Shown here one piece after another: positions 1 to 8,602 of a DNA stretch of 64,000 nucleotides. A model generated the notes under the pieces. That model was not told where the DNA came from. It searched no databases and worked only from the letters and a program-made list of their open reading frames with translations. The stretch comes from Streptomonospora mangrovi (GTDB lineage Bacteria; Actinomycetota; Actinomycetes; Streptosporangiales; Streptosporangiaceae): positions 1 to 64,000 of the forward strand of contig NZ_JAJAQC010000016.1 in assembly GCF_027604915.1 (NCBI RefSeq). The letters run 5' to 3'. How positions within the stretch are numbered: position 1 is the stretch's first letter; the number at the start of each line of letters is the position of its first letter. Made by a program: the position numbers and the translations under genes.

Positions 1-1
1 G

Positions 2-2149
2 CGCCCCGCCGCCCGCGAGTCGCGCCCGGCGGCGCCCGCCGCGCCGCCGGAGTACCCCCCGCCCGCCGCGGCACCGGCGCCCGCGCCCGCTTCGGCGCAG
101 GCCGCGCCCGCCCGCCCGGCGGCGCCCGAGTACCCGCCGCCGACCGCCCGGCCCGCCGACCCCGAACCGGCCGCCCCCGAGGCGCCCGAGCCCGAGGTGC
201 GGGCCCCCGCCGACGCCGACACCGCCGCCCCGGCGCCCGACACCGAGCGCCCCACTCCGACCCCGACCCTGACCCCGAGCGAAGACGGTTCTCCTGTGAA
301 CGCGCACGCAGCCGCCGCCCAGCCCGAGCACCCCGACCACGGCCCCGACACGGCCGGCGACCAGGCCGCCCCCGCGCCCGCCGAACCCGCCCGCACCGCC
401 GAGCGGCCCGGCGCCGCCGCCGAGCACGCCTACGACGAGGCCGAGCGCGCCGCCGTCTACCGCGCCATCCGCGACCGCCGCGACGTGCGCGTGGGCTTCC
501 GCGCCGACCCCGTTCCCGACGACGTGCTCACCCGGGTCCTCGACGCCGCCCACCGCGCCCCCTCGGTCGGCTACTCCCAGCCCTGGGACTTCATCGTCGT
601 CCACGACGAGGACCTGCGCGCCCGCGTGCACGAGCTGGTGCGCGTCCAGCGCGACGAGTACGCCCGCGCCCTGCCCGGCGCCCGCGCCCAGGCGTTCTCC
701 GGCCTCAAGGTCGAGGCCATCCTCGACACCCCGGTCAACGTCGTGGTCACCGTCGACCCCACCCGCGGCGGGCGCCACACCCTGGGCCGCCACGCCCAGC
801 CCCGCACCCCCGGCTACTCCGCCGCCCTGGCCGTGGAGAACCTGTGGCTGGCCGCCCGCTCCGAGGGCCTTGGCGTGGGCTGGGTCAGCTTCTTCGACGA
901 GCGCGAACTCGCCCGCGCCCTGGACCTGCCGCCCCACCTGGAGGTCGTGGCCTACCTGTGCGTCGGCTACGTCGAGGACTTCCCGCCCGAGCCCGAGCTG
1001 TCCATGAGCGGCTGGGCCCGCCGCCGCCCCCTCTCCTGGGCCGTCCACCGCGACCACTACGGGCGCCGCGGCCTGCCCGGCGAGGACGCCACCAGCCTGC
1101 TGGACGAGACCGTCAGCGCCATCACCCCCCTCAACCAGCGCGCGCTGAAGGAGGCCGAGGAGCGCCAGGCCGCCATGACCAAGCCGGCCGGGTCCCTGGG
1201 CGTCCTGGAGGAGGTCTCGGTGCGCCTGGCCGGCCTGGCCGGGGAGTGCCCCCCGCCCGTGCCCGAGCCCGCCGCCGTGGCGGTCTTCGCCGGCGACCAC
1301 GGCGTGCACGCCCAGGGCGTGAGCGGCTGGCCCCAGGAGGTCACCGCGCAGATGGTGCACAACTTCCTGCGCGGCGGCGCGGTCGTCAACGCCTTCGCCG
1401 AGCAGGTGGGCGCCGAGGTCACCGTCGTCGACGTCGGCGTGGCCGCCGACCTGCCCGCCGTGCCCGGTCTGCTGCCGCGCCGGATCGCGCCCGGCACCGC
1501 CGACATCACCCAGGGCCCGGCCATGACCCGCACCCAGGCCGACTACGCGGTGGAGGCCGGCATCGAGGCCGCCCGCGACCTCGTCTCGGCCGGCAACCGC
1601 TGCCTGGTCACCGGGGACATGGGCATCGCCAACACCACGCCGGCGGCCGCGCTCATCGCCGCCTTCACCGGCGCCGACCCCGCCGAGGTCACCGGGCGCG
1701 GCACCGGCGCCGACGACGCCATGCTGGAGCGCAAGATCGAGACGGTCCGCCGGGCGCTGGCGGTCAACGACATCGACACCGCCGACCCCGTCGGCGTCCT
1801 CGCCGCCGTGGGCGGGTTCGAGCACGCCGCCCTCACCGGGTTCATTTTGGGCGCCGCCGCGCTGCGGGTGCCCGTCCTGCTCGACGGGGTGAGCGCCGGG
1901 GCCGCCGCCGTGGTCGCCGCCGCCATCGAGCCGCGCGCGCTCAACGCCTGCTTCGCCGGCCACCGCTCCGCCGAGCCCGGCCACGCCGCCGCGCTGCGCC
2001 ACGTGGGCCTGCGCCCCCTCATCGACCTGGAGATGCGGCTGGGCGAGGGCTCGGGCGCGCTCCTGGCGCTGCCGCTGCTCCAGGGGTCGGTGCGGGCGCT
2101 GCGCGACGTGGCCACGTTCGGGTCCGCCGGGGTGAGCGAACGGTACTGA
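2..2149 (+). CDS. cobT: BluB-CobT fusion: 5,6-dimethylbenzimidazole synthase / nicotinate-nucleotide-DMB phosphoribosyltransferase, 5' partial
   Basis: This cytoplasmic protein should make and activate the lower ligand of cobalamin. The first domain is a flavin nitroreductase-fold BluB that fragments FMNH2 to dimethylbenzimidazole. The second is CobT, which transfers phosphoribose from nicotinate mononucleotide to it. The BluB part runs from about VYRAIRDRRDVR to the VHRDHYGRR region (nt 450-1070) and contains HRAPSVGYSQPWDF. The CobT part follows from about nt 1095, with MTKPAGSLG, GDHGVHAQGVS and a C-terminal LGEGSGA, the motif that carries the catalytic glutamate in CobT. The frame is open to the window edge, and the first 140 or so residues are a Pro/Ala/Glu-rich linker with EYPPP repeats. 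In-frame GTG codons at 197 and 296 are possible starts, so the true 5' end is uncertain. Confidence 0.88.
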   Translation, partial: RPAARESRPAAPAAPPEYPPPAAAPAPAPASAQAAPARPAAPEYPPPTARPADPEPAAPEAPEPEVRAPADADTAAPAPDTERPTPTPTLTPSEDGSPVNAHAAAAQPEHPDHGPDTAGDQAAPAPAEPARTAERPGAAAEHAYDEAERAAVYRAIRDRRDVRVGFRADPVPDDVLTRVLDAAHRAPSVGYSQPWDFIVVHDEDLRARVHELVRVQRDEYARALPGARAQAFSGLKVEAILDTPVNVVVTVDPTRGGRHTLGRHAQPRTPGYSAALAVENLWLAARSEGLGVGWVSFFDERELARALDLPPHLEVVAYLCVGYVEDFPPEPELSMSGWARRRPLSWAVHRDHYGRRGLPGEDATSLLDETVSAITPLNQRALKEAEERQAAMTKPAGSLGVLEEVSVRLAGLAGECPPPVPEPAAVAVFAGDHGVHAQGVSGWPQEVTAQMVHNFLRGGAVVNAFAEQVGAEVTVVDVGVAADLPAVPGLLPRRIAPGTADITQGPAMTRTQADYAVEAGIEAARDLVSAGNRCLVTGDMGIANTTPAAALIAAFTGADPAEVTGRGTGADDAMLERKIETVRRALAVNDIDTADPVGVLAAVGGFEHAALTGFILGAAALRVPVLLDGVSAGAAAVVAAAIEPRALNACFAGHRSAEPGHAAALRHVGLRPLIDLEMRLGEGSGALLALPLLQGSVRALRDVATFGSAGVSERY

Positions 2150-2361
2150 CCGGCTCCCCGTAGAGTTGTGCGCGGCCCGCCGTGCACGGCGACGGGGGGC
2201 CGGGGCGCGCCGGTGGCGACCGCGGTGCGCACGTGCCCCCCGTTTGACACGGTATTTTGGGTTTCGCCGTCGGCACACCGCGCTACGCGGCGAACGCGGC
2301 CCGCATCCCCCGCACAACACCCGCCAACGAACGCACGCTCGCGGATACGGAGGCAGCCTCG

Positions 2362-3675
2362 GTGACGTATCTCCTCGGCCTGCGGATGGAGGGGCGCGCG
2401 GCCCTGGTCGTCGGCGGCGGCCGGGTCGCCCAGCGGCGCGTCCCCGTGCTGCTGGAGTCCGGCGCCGACGTCACCCTCGTCGCCCCCGAGGCCACCGCCA
2501 CCCTGGAGGGCCTGGCCGCCGCCGGGCGCCTGACCTGGCTGCGCCGCGCCTACACCCCCGGCGACATCCGCGACGGCGCCCTGGGCCGCTTCTGGCTGGT
2601 GCACGCCGCCACCGACTCCGCCGAGGTCAACGCCGCCGTGGCGGCCGAGGCCGAGGCCGAGCGCGTGTGGTGCGTGCGCGCCGACGACCGCCACGCCTCG
2701 GCCGCCTGGACACCGGCCAGCGGCGGCGCCGCCGGCGTCACCGTGGGGGTGGTCGCCAACGGCGACCCGCGCCGCGCCGCCGGCCTGCGCGACGCCGTCC
2801 TGGACGGGCTCTCCGACGGCACCCTCGACGCCCGCCGGGGCCGCGAGCGCCACCACGGCGTGGCCCTGGTCGGCGGCGGGCCCGGCGACCCCGGGCTGAT
2901 CACCGTGCGCGGCCGCCAGCTCCTGGCCCAGGCCGACGTCGTGGTGGTCGACCGGCTGGCCCCCACCTCCCTGCTGGACCGCCTGCCCGCCGACGTCGAG
3001 ATCGTCGACGCCGCCAAGATCCCCTACGGCCGGTCGATGACCCAGGAGGACATCAACCGCGTCCTCGTCGACCGCGCCCGCCAGGGCAAGTTCGTCGTGC
3101 GGCTCAAGGGCGGCGACTCCTTCCTGTTCGGCCGCGGCGGCGAGGAGGCCGCGGCCTGCGCCGCCGCCGGCGTGCCCGTCACCGTCGTGCCCGGCATCAC
3201 CAGCGCGCTGGCCGCGCCCGCCGCCGCCGGCATCCCCGTCACCCACCGGGGCGTGGCCCAGGACGTCCACGTGGTCTCCGGCCACGTGGCCCCCGGCGAC
3301 CCCCGCTCCACGGTCGACTGGGCCGCCCTGGCCGCCGGCGGGGGCACCGTCGTGGCGCTGATGGCGGTGGAGCGCCTCGCCGCCATCGCCGACGCGCTGA
3401 TCGCCCACGGCCGCTCGCCCGACACCCCGGTGGCCGCGGTGCAGGACGCCACCCTCCCCACCCAGCGCACCGTCCGCGCGACCCTGGGCACCGCCGGGCG
3501 CGCCGTCCGCGACTCCGCGATCCGGCCGCCCGCCGTGATCGTGATCGGAGAAGTGGTCAACCTGGCCGGGGAACTTGACATACTTCAGACGGGGCGTGAA
3601 GGGCCGGGGGCGCGGGGCGCCGCCTCCGCCGATCCCGCCGTCGGCGACCCACCCGAGGGGAACCGGGTCTTGTGA
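2362..3675 (+). CDS. cobA: CysG-like fusion: precorrin-2 dehydrogenase/ferrochelatase N-domain plus uroporphyrinogen-III C-methyltransferase
   Basis: The protein (437 aa) joins a Rossmann-fold precorrin-2 dehydrogenase domain (residues about 1-150, nucleotide-binding VVGGGRVAQRR near the start) to a SAM-dependent uroporphyrinogen-III methyltransferase. The methyltransferase motifs are VGGGPGDPGLITVRG, VVRLKGGDSFLFGRGG and PGITSALAAPAAAGIPVTHRG. It supplies precorrin-2 and sirohydrochlorin for siroheme and cobalamin, which fits the BluB-CobT gene just upstream. The GTG at 2362 is chosen because an ACGGAGGC ribosome site lies about 9 nt before it. The upstream ATG-like extensions lack coding bias. 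The stop overlaps the GTG of the next gene by 4 nt. Confidence 0.93.
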   Translation: MTYLLGLRMEGRAALVVGGGRVAQRRVPVLLESGADVTLVAPEATATLEGLAAAGRLTWLRRAYTPGDIRDGALGRFWLVHAATDSAEVNAAVAAEAEAERVWCVRADDRHASAAWTPASGGAAGVTVGVVANGDPRRAAGLRDAVLDGLSDGTLDARRGRERHHGVALVGGGPGDPGLITVRGRQLLAQADVVVVDRLAPTSLLDRLPADVEIVDAAKIPYGRSMTQEDINRVLVDRARQGKFVVRLKGGDSFLFGRGGEEAAACAAAGVPVTVVPGITSALAAPAAAGIPVTHRGVAQDVHVVSGHVAPGDPRSTVDWAALAAGGGTVVALMAVERLAAIADALIAHGRSPDTPVAAVQDATLPTQRTVRATLGTAGRAVRDSAIRPPAVIVIGEVVNLAGELDILQTGREGPGARGAASADPAVGDPPEGNRVL

Positions 3676-5525
3676 CCGCGACGACCGATGAGAAGGGCGG
3701 AAGCGCTATGTCCCGGCCGCCTGCGATGCCGGAAGCCACAGGGGCGGGCCAGCACGGGCCCACAGCGGCCGACCGGTCCGAGCCCAGACCGGGCCGCCAC
3801 GAGCGCGCCGACCCGTCCGCGCCGCAGCGGCGGGGCCGGGCCAAGCACCGGGGGGCCTCCAGCGACACCCGGTTCGAGAAGGTCCTGGAGAACCTCGGCG
3901 CGCGCATCCGCGGCCTCCAGTTCGCCGAGGGCCTGCCCGGGGCGAGCGAGGGTGCCAGCGCGCGCACCGACGTCCTGCACCAGCTCGAAGACTACGTCCT
4001 GCCGCGCGTGCGCCGCCCCGACACCCCCCTGCTCATCGCGGTCGCCGGCTCCACCGGCGCGGGCAAGTCCACCCTCGTCAACAGCCTCGTGGGCGAGCAG
4101 GTCACCACCACCGGGGTGCGCCGGCCCACCACCAACAGCCCCGTCCTGGCGTGCAACCCCGCCGACGTCGACTGGTTCAGCGAGGCGTCGTTCCTGCCCA
4201 CCCTGCCGCGCGTGCGCCAGCAGGGCCTGGCCATGCCCGGCAAGGACGGCATGCTCGTGCTGGCCCCCAGCGAGTCCATGCCCGAGGGCGTCGCCCTGCT
4301 CGACACCCCCGACGTCGACTCCGCCGTCTCGGCCCACCACGAGTTCGCCGCCAAGTTCCTCGACGCCGCCGACCTGTGGGTGTTCGTCACCACCAGCCGG
4401 CGCTACGCCGACGCCCGCGTCTGGGAGTTCCTCCAGGTCGCCCGCGACCGCGACACCTCGCTGGCGGTCGTGCTCTCGCGGGTGCCCAAGAAGGGCCGCC
4501 GCCAACTGGTCGAGCACTTCGGCGCCATGCTGGAGGCCAACGGCCTGGGCGGCGCCACCCGGTTCGTCATCCCCGAGACCGACCAGATCGTCCGCGAGCG
4601 CTTCAAGGGCAACACCGTCGACCCCATCCGCGACTACCTCGCCGACGTCGCCGGCGACCTCGTGCAGCGCGACCGCGTGTCGCTGCGCACCTTCATCGGG
4701 GTCATCGACAGCTTCCGCACCCGCGTGCCCGACCTCGCCAAGCAGGTCGAGGTGCAGGTCGAGATCCGCCGCGCCCTGGAGTCGGCGGTGCAGTCGGCCT
4801 ACGAGTCCGCCGGCGCCGAGGTCGACACCGCCCTCAGCGACGGCTCCCTGCTCAGCGGCAACCTGCTGGCCCGCTGGCACGACATCGCCGCCAGCGGCGA
4901 ACTCGTCCGCATGCTGCGCTCGCGCGGCAAGCGCAAACCGCGCGGCGGCGGCGACGCGCGCGACCGCGTGCAGGCGCTGGAGACCGCGGTGCGCGACAGC
5001 CTGGAGTCGCTGGTGCTGACCTCGGCCGAGCGCGCCGTGGAACGCGTCGCCGACCGCTGGTCCGACATCCCCGGCGGCCAGGACCTCGCCGACCGCGCCG
5101 GCGGGCGGCGCCTGCCCGAGTCCTTCGGCCCCCGCACCCGCGACGCCGTCGCCGCCTGGCAGCACACCGTCGGCGAGATGATCGCCGCCGACGGCGCCAC
5201 AAAGCGCTCGGTGGCCCGCGTGGCCGACTTCGACAAGCAGGCGTTCACCCTCGTGCTCATCGTCGAACTGCTCGGCTTCGACGCCGCACCGGGCGGCGCC
5301 GGCGCCCGGACGTCACCGAACCGTTTGCTCAAGGGTGTGTTCGGCGCCGATTCCCTGCGTAACATTGGCAACAGGGCGCGCAACGACCTTCGGCAGCGCA
5401 TCGGCACCCTGCTGTATGAGGAGCGCACCCGCTTCACCGACACCCTGGCAGCGGTCAAGCTGCCCGACGAATCCGATGCCGTCCAGCTCTACCAGGCGAC
5501 ATACAACCTTGAGATTGCGCGATGA
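3672..5525 (+). CDS. dynamin-like GTPase, first of a pair
   Basis: A 617-aa large GTPase of the dynamin/YfjP-like type. The P-loop GSTGAGKS is at residues 126-133, the switch threonines are in TTTGVRRPTTNS just after it, and the G3 DTPD is at 211-214. No membrane segment is obvious, so it may act as the soluble partner of the next gene's membrane-anchored GTPase. Bacterial dynamin-like proteins often occur as adjacent pairs (Streptomyces DynA/DynB in sporulation septation, mycobacterial IniA/IniC). Kinship to either pair is inference from layout. The GTG at 3672 overlaps the previous stop (GTGA). An ATG at 3708 with GAAGGGCGG upstream is an alternative start. It overlaps the next gene by 4 nt. 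Confidence 0.88.
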   Translation: MTATTDEKGGSAMSRPPAMPEATGAGQHGPTAADRSEPRPGRHERADPSAPQRRGRAKHRGASSDTRFEKVLENLGARIRGLQFAEGLPGASEGASARTDVLHQLEDYVLPRVRRPDTPLLIAVAGSTGAGKSTLVNSLVGEQVTTTGVRRPTTNSPVLACNPADVDWFSEASFLPTLPRVRQQGLAMPGKDGMLVLAPSESMPEGVALLDTPDVDSAVSAHHEFAAKFLDAADLWVFVTTSRRYADARVWEFLQVARDRDTSLAVVLSRVPKKGRRQLVEHFGAMLEANGLGGATRFVIPETDQIVRERFKGNTVDPIRDYLADVAGDLVQRDRVSLRTFIGVIDSFRTRVPDLAKQVEVQVEIRRALESAVQSAYESAGAEVDTALSDGSLLSGNLLARWHDIAASGELVRMLRSRGKRKPRGGGDARDRVQALETAVRDSLESLVLTSAERAVERVADRWSDIPGGQDLADRAGGRRLPESFGPRTRDAVAAWQHTVGEMIAADGATKRSVARVADFDKQAFTLVLIVELLGFDAAPGGAGARTSPNRLLKGVFGADSLRNIGNRARNDLRQRIGTLLYEERTRFTDTLAAVKLPDESDAVQLYQATYNLEIAR

Positions 5526-7969
5526 CGACTCAGTGGAACCCCGCTCACGCTGACGAGGAACCGGAGGCGGCGGGGAACCAGGCGGCCGACCGCCCCGCAC
5601 CCCAGCCCGCCGCGGACACCCGCCGCGCGCAGGCGGGCTGGACCGGCTACGTCGTGCCCGAGGCCGACCGGCTGAACGCCGGGTGGGCGCCGCCCGCCGG
5701 CGACACCTGGCCCGCCCGCCGCCCGGTGGGGCCGCCGGCCGACTCCTACCCCGCGCTGCGGCGCGCGGTGGACCTCCAGTCGGGGGTGGCCGCCGCGGGC
5801 ATCGTCCCGCCCGAGTCCGCCGGGCCCAGCGTGCCCGCCGCCCCGCCCGCCCCCGCCGCCCGCCCCGATCCGGCCGAGCCCGCCCCGCCGGAGCGCCCGG
5901 CCGACACCGCGCCCCAGCGCGACCCCGGGTCCGCCGCCCCCGCCGGCCGGCCCGAACCCGCCCCCCGCAGCACCCCCGGCCGCCACGCCGCGCCGCCGCG
6001 CGGCGCCGCCCGCCGCCGCGACGACGACGACCCCGACGACGACCGCCTCGCCGCCTGGGTGGGCAGCCTCGCCGAGGTCGACGAAGCCGGCATGATCGCC
6101 GGCCGCCGCACCGGCCCCATCCCCGTGGTCGGCGCCGCCGCCGACACCCCGCGCGGCGCGGAGTCCGGCCCCGAGCCCGCGCCCGAGGCCCCCGCCGACC
6201 CGCCGGCCGACCCCGCCCCGCGGCCGGCGGCCGACCCCGAGCCGGCACCGGCCCCGGCCGCCTCCGCCGGCCCCGCCGACTACGACTCCTACGCCGCCGC
6301 CGACGACGACGAGTACGAGCCCACCACCGGCGAGTGGTGGCAGCCCATGCCGGCCACCACCCGCGAGGAGCTGATCACCCGCCTGGACGCGCTGTCGGCG
6401 CTGGTGGGCATCGGGCACGACGACTTCGAGCGCGAGCTGATCGAGGACGCCCACCACCTGCTCAACCACGCCGGAGCCCGGCTGCGGCTCTCGGCCGACC
6501 ACACCGTGGTGGCGCTGGCCGGCGGCACCGGCAGCGGCAAGTCCTCGCTGTTCAACGCGCTGTGCGGGCTGGAGTTCTCCCGCGTGGGCATCACCCGGCC
6601 CACCACCTCCTCCGCCCACGCGTGCGTCTGGGGCAACGAGGGCGCCGAGGGCCTGCTGAGCTGGCTGGGCGTGCCGCGCCGCAACCGCCACTCCCGCACC
6701 AGCGAACTCGACCGCGCCGGCTCGGAGCTGTCCGGGCTGATCCTGCTGGACCTGCCCGACCACGACTCCGTGCGCGCCATGCACACCGCCGAGGCCGACC
6801 GCCTCATCGGCGCCTGCGACCTCATCGTGTGGGTCCTGGACCCCCAGAAGTACGCCGACGCCGCCGTGCACCACCGCTACCTCGCCGAGATGTCGGGCTA
6901 CGGCGCCGTCACCGTGGCCGTCCTCAACCAGGTCGACCGGGTCGAGCCCGACGAACTCGAGGAGCTGCTGACCGACCTCCGGCGGCTGCTGGAGACCGAG
7001 TCCGGGGTGCAGACCCGGGTGCTGACCACCTCCACCGTCACCGGCCAGGGCATCCGCCAGTTGCGGACGCTGCTCGCCGACACCGTCGGCCAGCGCCGCG
7101 CGCTCATCGACCGGCTGGTCGCCGACCTCGACCGCGTCGTGGTCGGCTTCGAGCGCTACCACGGCGACGCGGGCGCCGCCGACATCGACCCCGTCCTGCC
7201 CGAGCGGGTGCGCGCCCGCCTGGTCGACGACCTGGTGGCGGCGGGTGGCGTCGCCGCGATCGCCGACACCGCCGAAGCCGTCTACGAGCAGCGCGGCGCC
7301 AAGCGCGTGGGGTGGCCGCTGGGCCGCTGGGTCCGCGGGCTGCGGCGCGACCCGCTGCGCGCGGTGGGCGCCGACCTCGGCGGCGAGGGCGCCGACCCCG
7401 CGCCGGTCGAGCCGCACGCCGCCGGCATCGACAAGGCGGCCGTGGCCGTGGCCGACCACGCCGCCGGGTCGCTGCCCTGGCCCTGGCCGCGCCGGGTGCG
7501 GGCCGCCGCGCGCGGCGGCCTGGACGTCCTGCCGCGCGAGCTGAGCCAGGCGGTGGCCGCCACCGTCCCCTCGGCCGATGACACCCCCGCCTGGTGGAAC
7601 GCCGTGCGGGTGCTCCAGTACCTGCTGACCGTGGTCTCGGGCGCCGGGCTGGTGTGGCTGGTCGCGCTGCTGGTGAGCTGGCTGGGCGGCGGCCTCACCG
7701 GGCTGCCGGTGCTGGACGACCCCCGGTTCCTCGGCCTGGCCGCGGCGGTGGTGGTGGCCACACCGCTGGTGGGGTGGCTGATCGGCAACGGGTGCGTCAA
7801 CCTGGTGTCGGTCGCGGCGGCGCAGCGGCGCGAGCGCATCGAGCAGCGCTCGGCCCAGCGCGCCCGCGAGATCGCCGAGCAGCGGATCCTGGCCCCCGTG
7901 GAGCAGGAACTCGCCCGCTACCGGGAGTCCTGCGAGGCGCTGGCCACCGCGCGCGGTCCGCGCCGCTGA
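5522..7969 (+). CDS. dynamin-like GTPase with C-terminal membrane hairpin, second of a pair
   Basis: An 815-aa protein. Residues 1-270 are a Pro/Ala-rich disordered region. A GTPase domain follows, with P-loop GGTGSGKSS at 334-342, PTTSSAH switch I and LLDLPDHDS as G3. NQVD is the specificity motif and an ADAAVHH region matches large stress GTPases. Near the C terminus two hydrophobic stretches (LQYLLTVVSGAGLVWLVALL and FLGLAAAVVVATPLVGWLIG) form a membrane hairpin, followed by a charged coiled tail. It begins at an ATG overlapping the previous stop (ATGA), so the two GTPases are almost certainly co-translated. A membrane-remodelling or division-site role is plausible but not shown. Confidence 0.88.
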   Translation: MTTQWNPAHADEEPEAAGNQAADRPAPQPAADTRRAQAGWTGYVVPEADRLNAGWAPPAGDTWPARRPVGPPADSYPALRRAVDLQSGVAAAGIVPPESAGPSVPAAPPAPAARPDPAEPAPPERPADTAPQRDPGSAAPAGRPEPAPRSTPGRHAAPPRGAARRRDDDDPDDDRLAAWVGSLAEVDEAGMIAGRRTGPIPVVGAAADTPRGAESGPEPAPEAPADPPADPAPRPAADPEPAPAPAASAGPADYDSYAAADDDEYEPTTGEWWQPMPATTREELITRLDALSALVGIGHDDFERELIEDAHHLLNHAGARLRLSADHTVVALAGGTGSGKSSLFNALCGLEFSRVGITRPTTSSAHACVWGNEGAEGLLSWLGVPRRNRHSRTSELDRAGSELSGLILLDLPDHDSVRAMHTAEADRLIGACDLIVWVLDPQKYADAAVHHRYLAEMSGYGAVTVAVLNQVDRVEPDELEELLTDLRRLLETESGVQTRVLTTSTVTGQGIRQLRTLLADTVGQRRALIDRLVADLDRVVVGFERYHGDAGAADIDPVLPERVRARLVDDLVAAGGVAAIADTAEAVYEQRGAKRVGWPLGRWVRGLRRDPLRAVGADLGGEGADPAPVEPHAAGIDKAAVAVADHAAGSLPWPWPRRVRAAARGGLDVLPRELSQAVAATVPSADDTPAWWNAVRVLQYLLTVVSGAGLVWLVALLVSWLGGGLTGLPVLDDPRFLGLAAAVVVATPLVGWLIGNGCVNLVSVAAAQRRERIEQRSAQRAREIAEQRILAPVEQELARYRESCEALATARGPRR

Positions 7970-8602
7970 GGGCGGTGCGCCGGCCCGCGGGGCGCGGCGG
8001 GCACACGCGAAGGGCGGTGGGCCGGGGTTCCTCCCCGGTCCGCCGCCCTTGTTCGTGTGCGTCCGACGCCTTGCCGCGCGGTTGGGCGGCGAAGGCGGGT
8101 GACGTGCCAGACGTGCTGGCCGTGCTGGTCGAGGGCCGCCGGCGGCCGGGGGCAGGCGATCCGGGAACCGCTCGCCCCGGCGGTCGGCACCGCGCCTAGA
8201 CCCACTGGATACCGGAGGACATGGCCCCTCCTACTGGTCGCGACCACGCGGCCGGAGCGCCGGCGCGCGCCCGAGCCGCCCTGCCGGCCGTGGCGGGTGT
8301 ACCACCCGAACGAGTCTGCCGGCGGCCGACCCGCCGGGGTCGGGACACCGCGCCGCGCCGCCGCCGGTGCCGCGGGCGCGGACTCGGCCGCCGGCCGGGC
8401 GCGTCAGTGGACACCAGCACACTTCAATCTAGCTGTTTCCCTCTACCACTGCACAATCAGCGATTAAAATATCACTGACTGTAATCCAAAGACGATCCTG
8501 TCGCCGGCACCCGACACGCCGAAACGGACGCGCGATCGGCCGCCGGGCGTCGACCGATCCGTGTCGGGCGGGATGCCCTGATCGCGAGCGGGGGAGATCC
8601 AC
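7970..8602. other. 633-bp intergenic region: terminator, GC-rich spacer, AT-rich promoter zone
   Basis: After the GTPase stop there is a long hairpin at 8002-8059. A GC-rich stretch without convincing coding bias follows. An AT-rich patch at about 8420-8490 (around TAGCTGTTTCCCTC and GATTAAAATATCACTG) probably holds the promoter of the diguanylate cyclase gene. An ORF starting at ATG 8221 behind CCGGAGGAC could encode 85 aa. Its codon third positions are mixed and its product is Arg/Pro-rich with no recognisable motif, so I do not call it a gene. Confidence 0.6.
8002..8059 (+). terminator. hairpin terminator after the GTPase pair
   Basis: CACACG (8002-8007) pairs with CGTGTG (8054-8059). Between them AAGGGCGGTGGGCCGGGG pairs with CCCCGGTCCGCCGCCCTT across a TTCCT loop with two G-U wobbles. 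It starts 33 nt after the stop codon at 7969. Confidence 0.7.

Noticed and set aside
2243-2265. TTGACA plus TATTTT as a promoter of the cobA-like gene
   Set aside because: The elements are only 2 bp apart, so they cannot be -35 and -10 of one promoter. The AT-rich patch may still matter.
5489-7459. 656-aa minus-strand ORF opposite the second GTPase
   Set aside because: Gly/Val/Asp/His-rich antisense shadow typical of GC-rich genes.
8221-8478. 85-aa ORF with a ribosome-site-like CCGGAGGAC
   Set aside because: Third-position GC is mixed, the product is Arg/Pro-rich without a motif and it runs into the AT-rich promoter patch.
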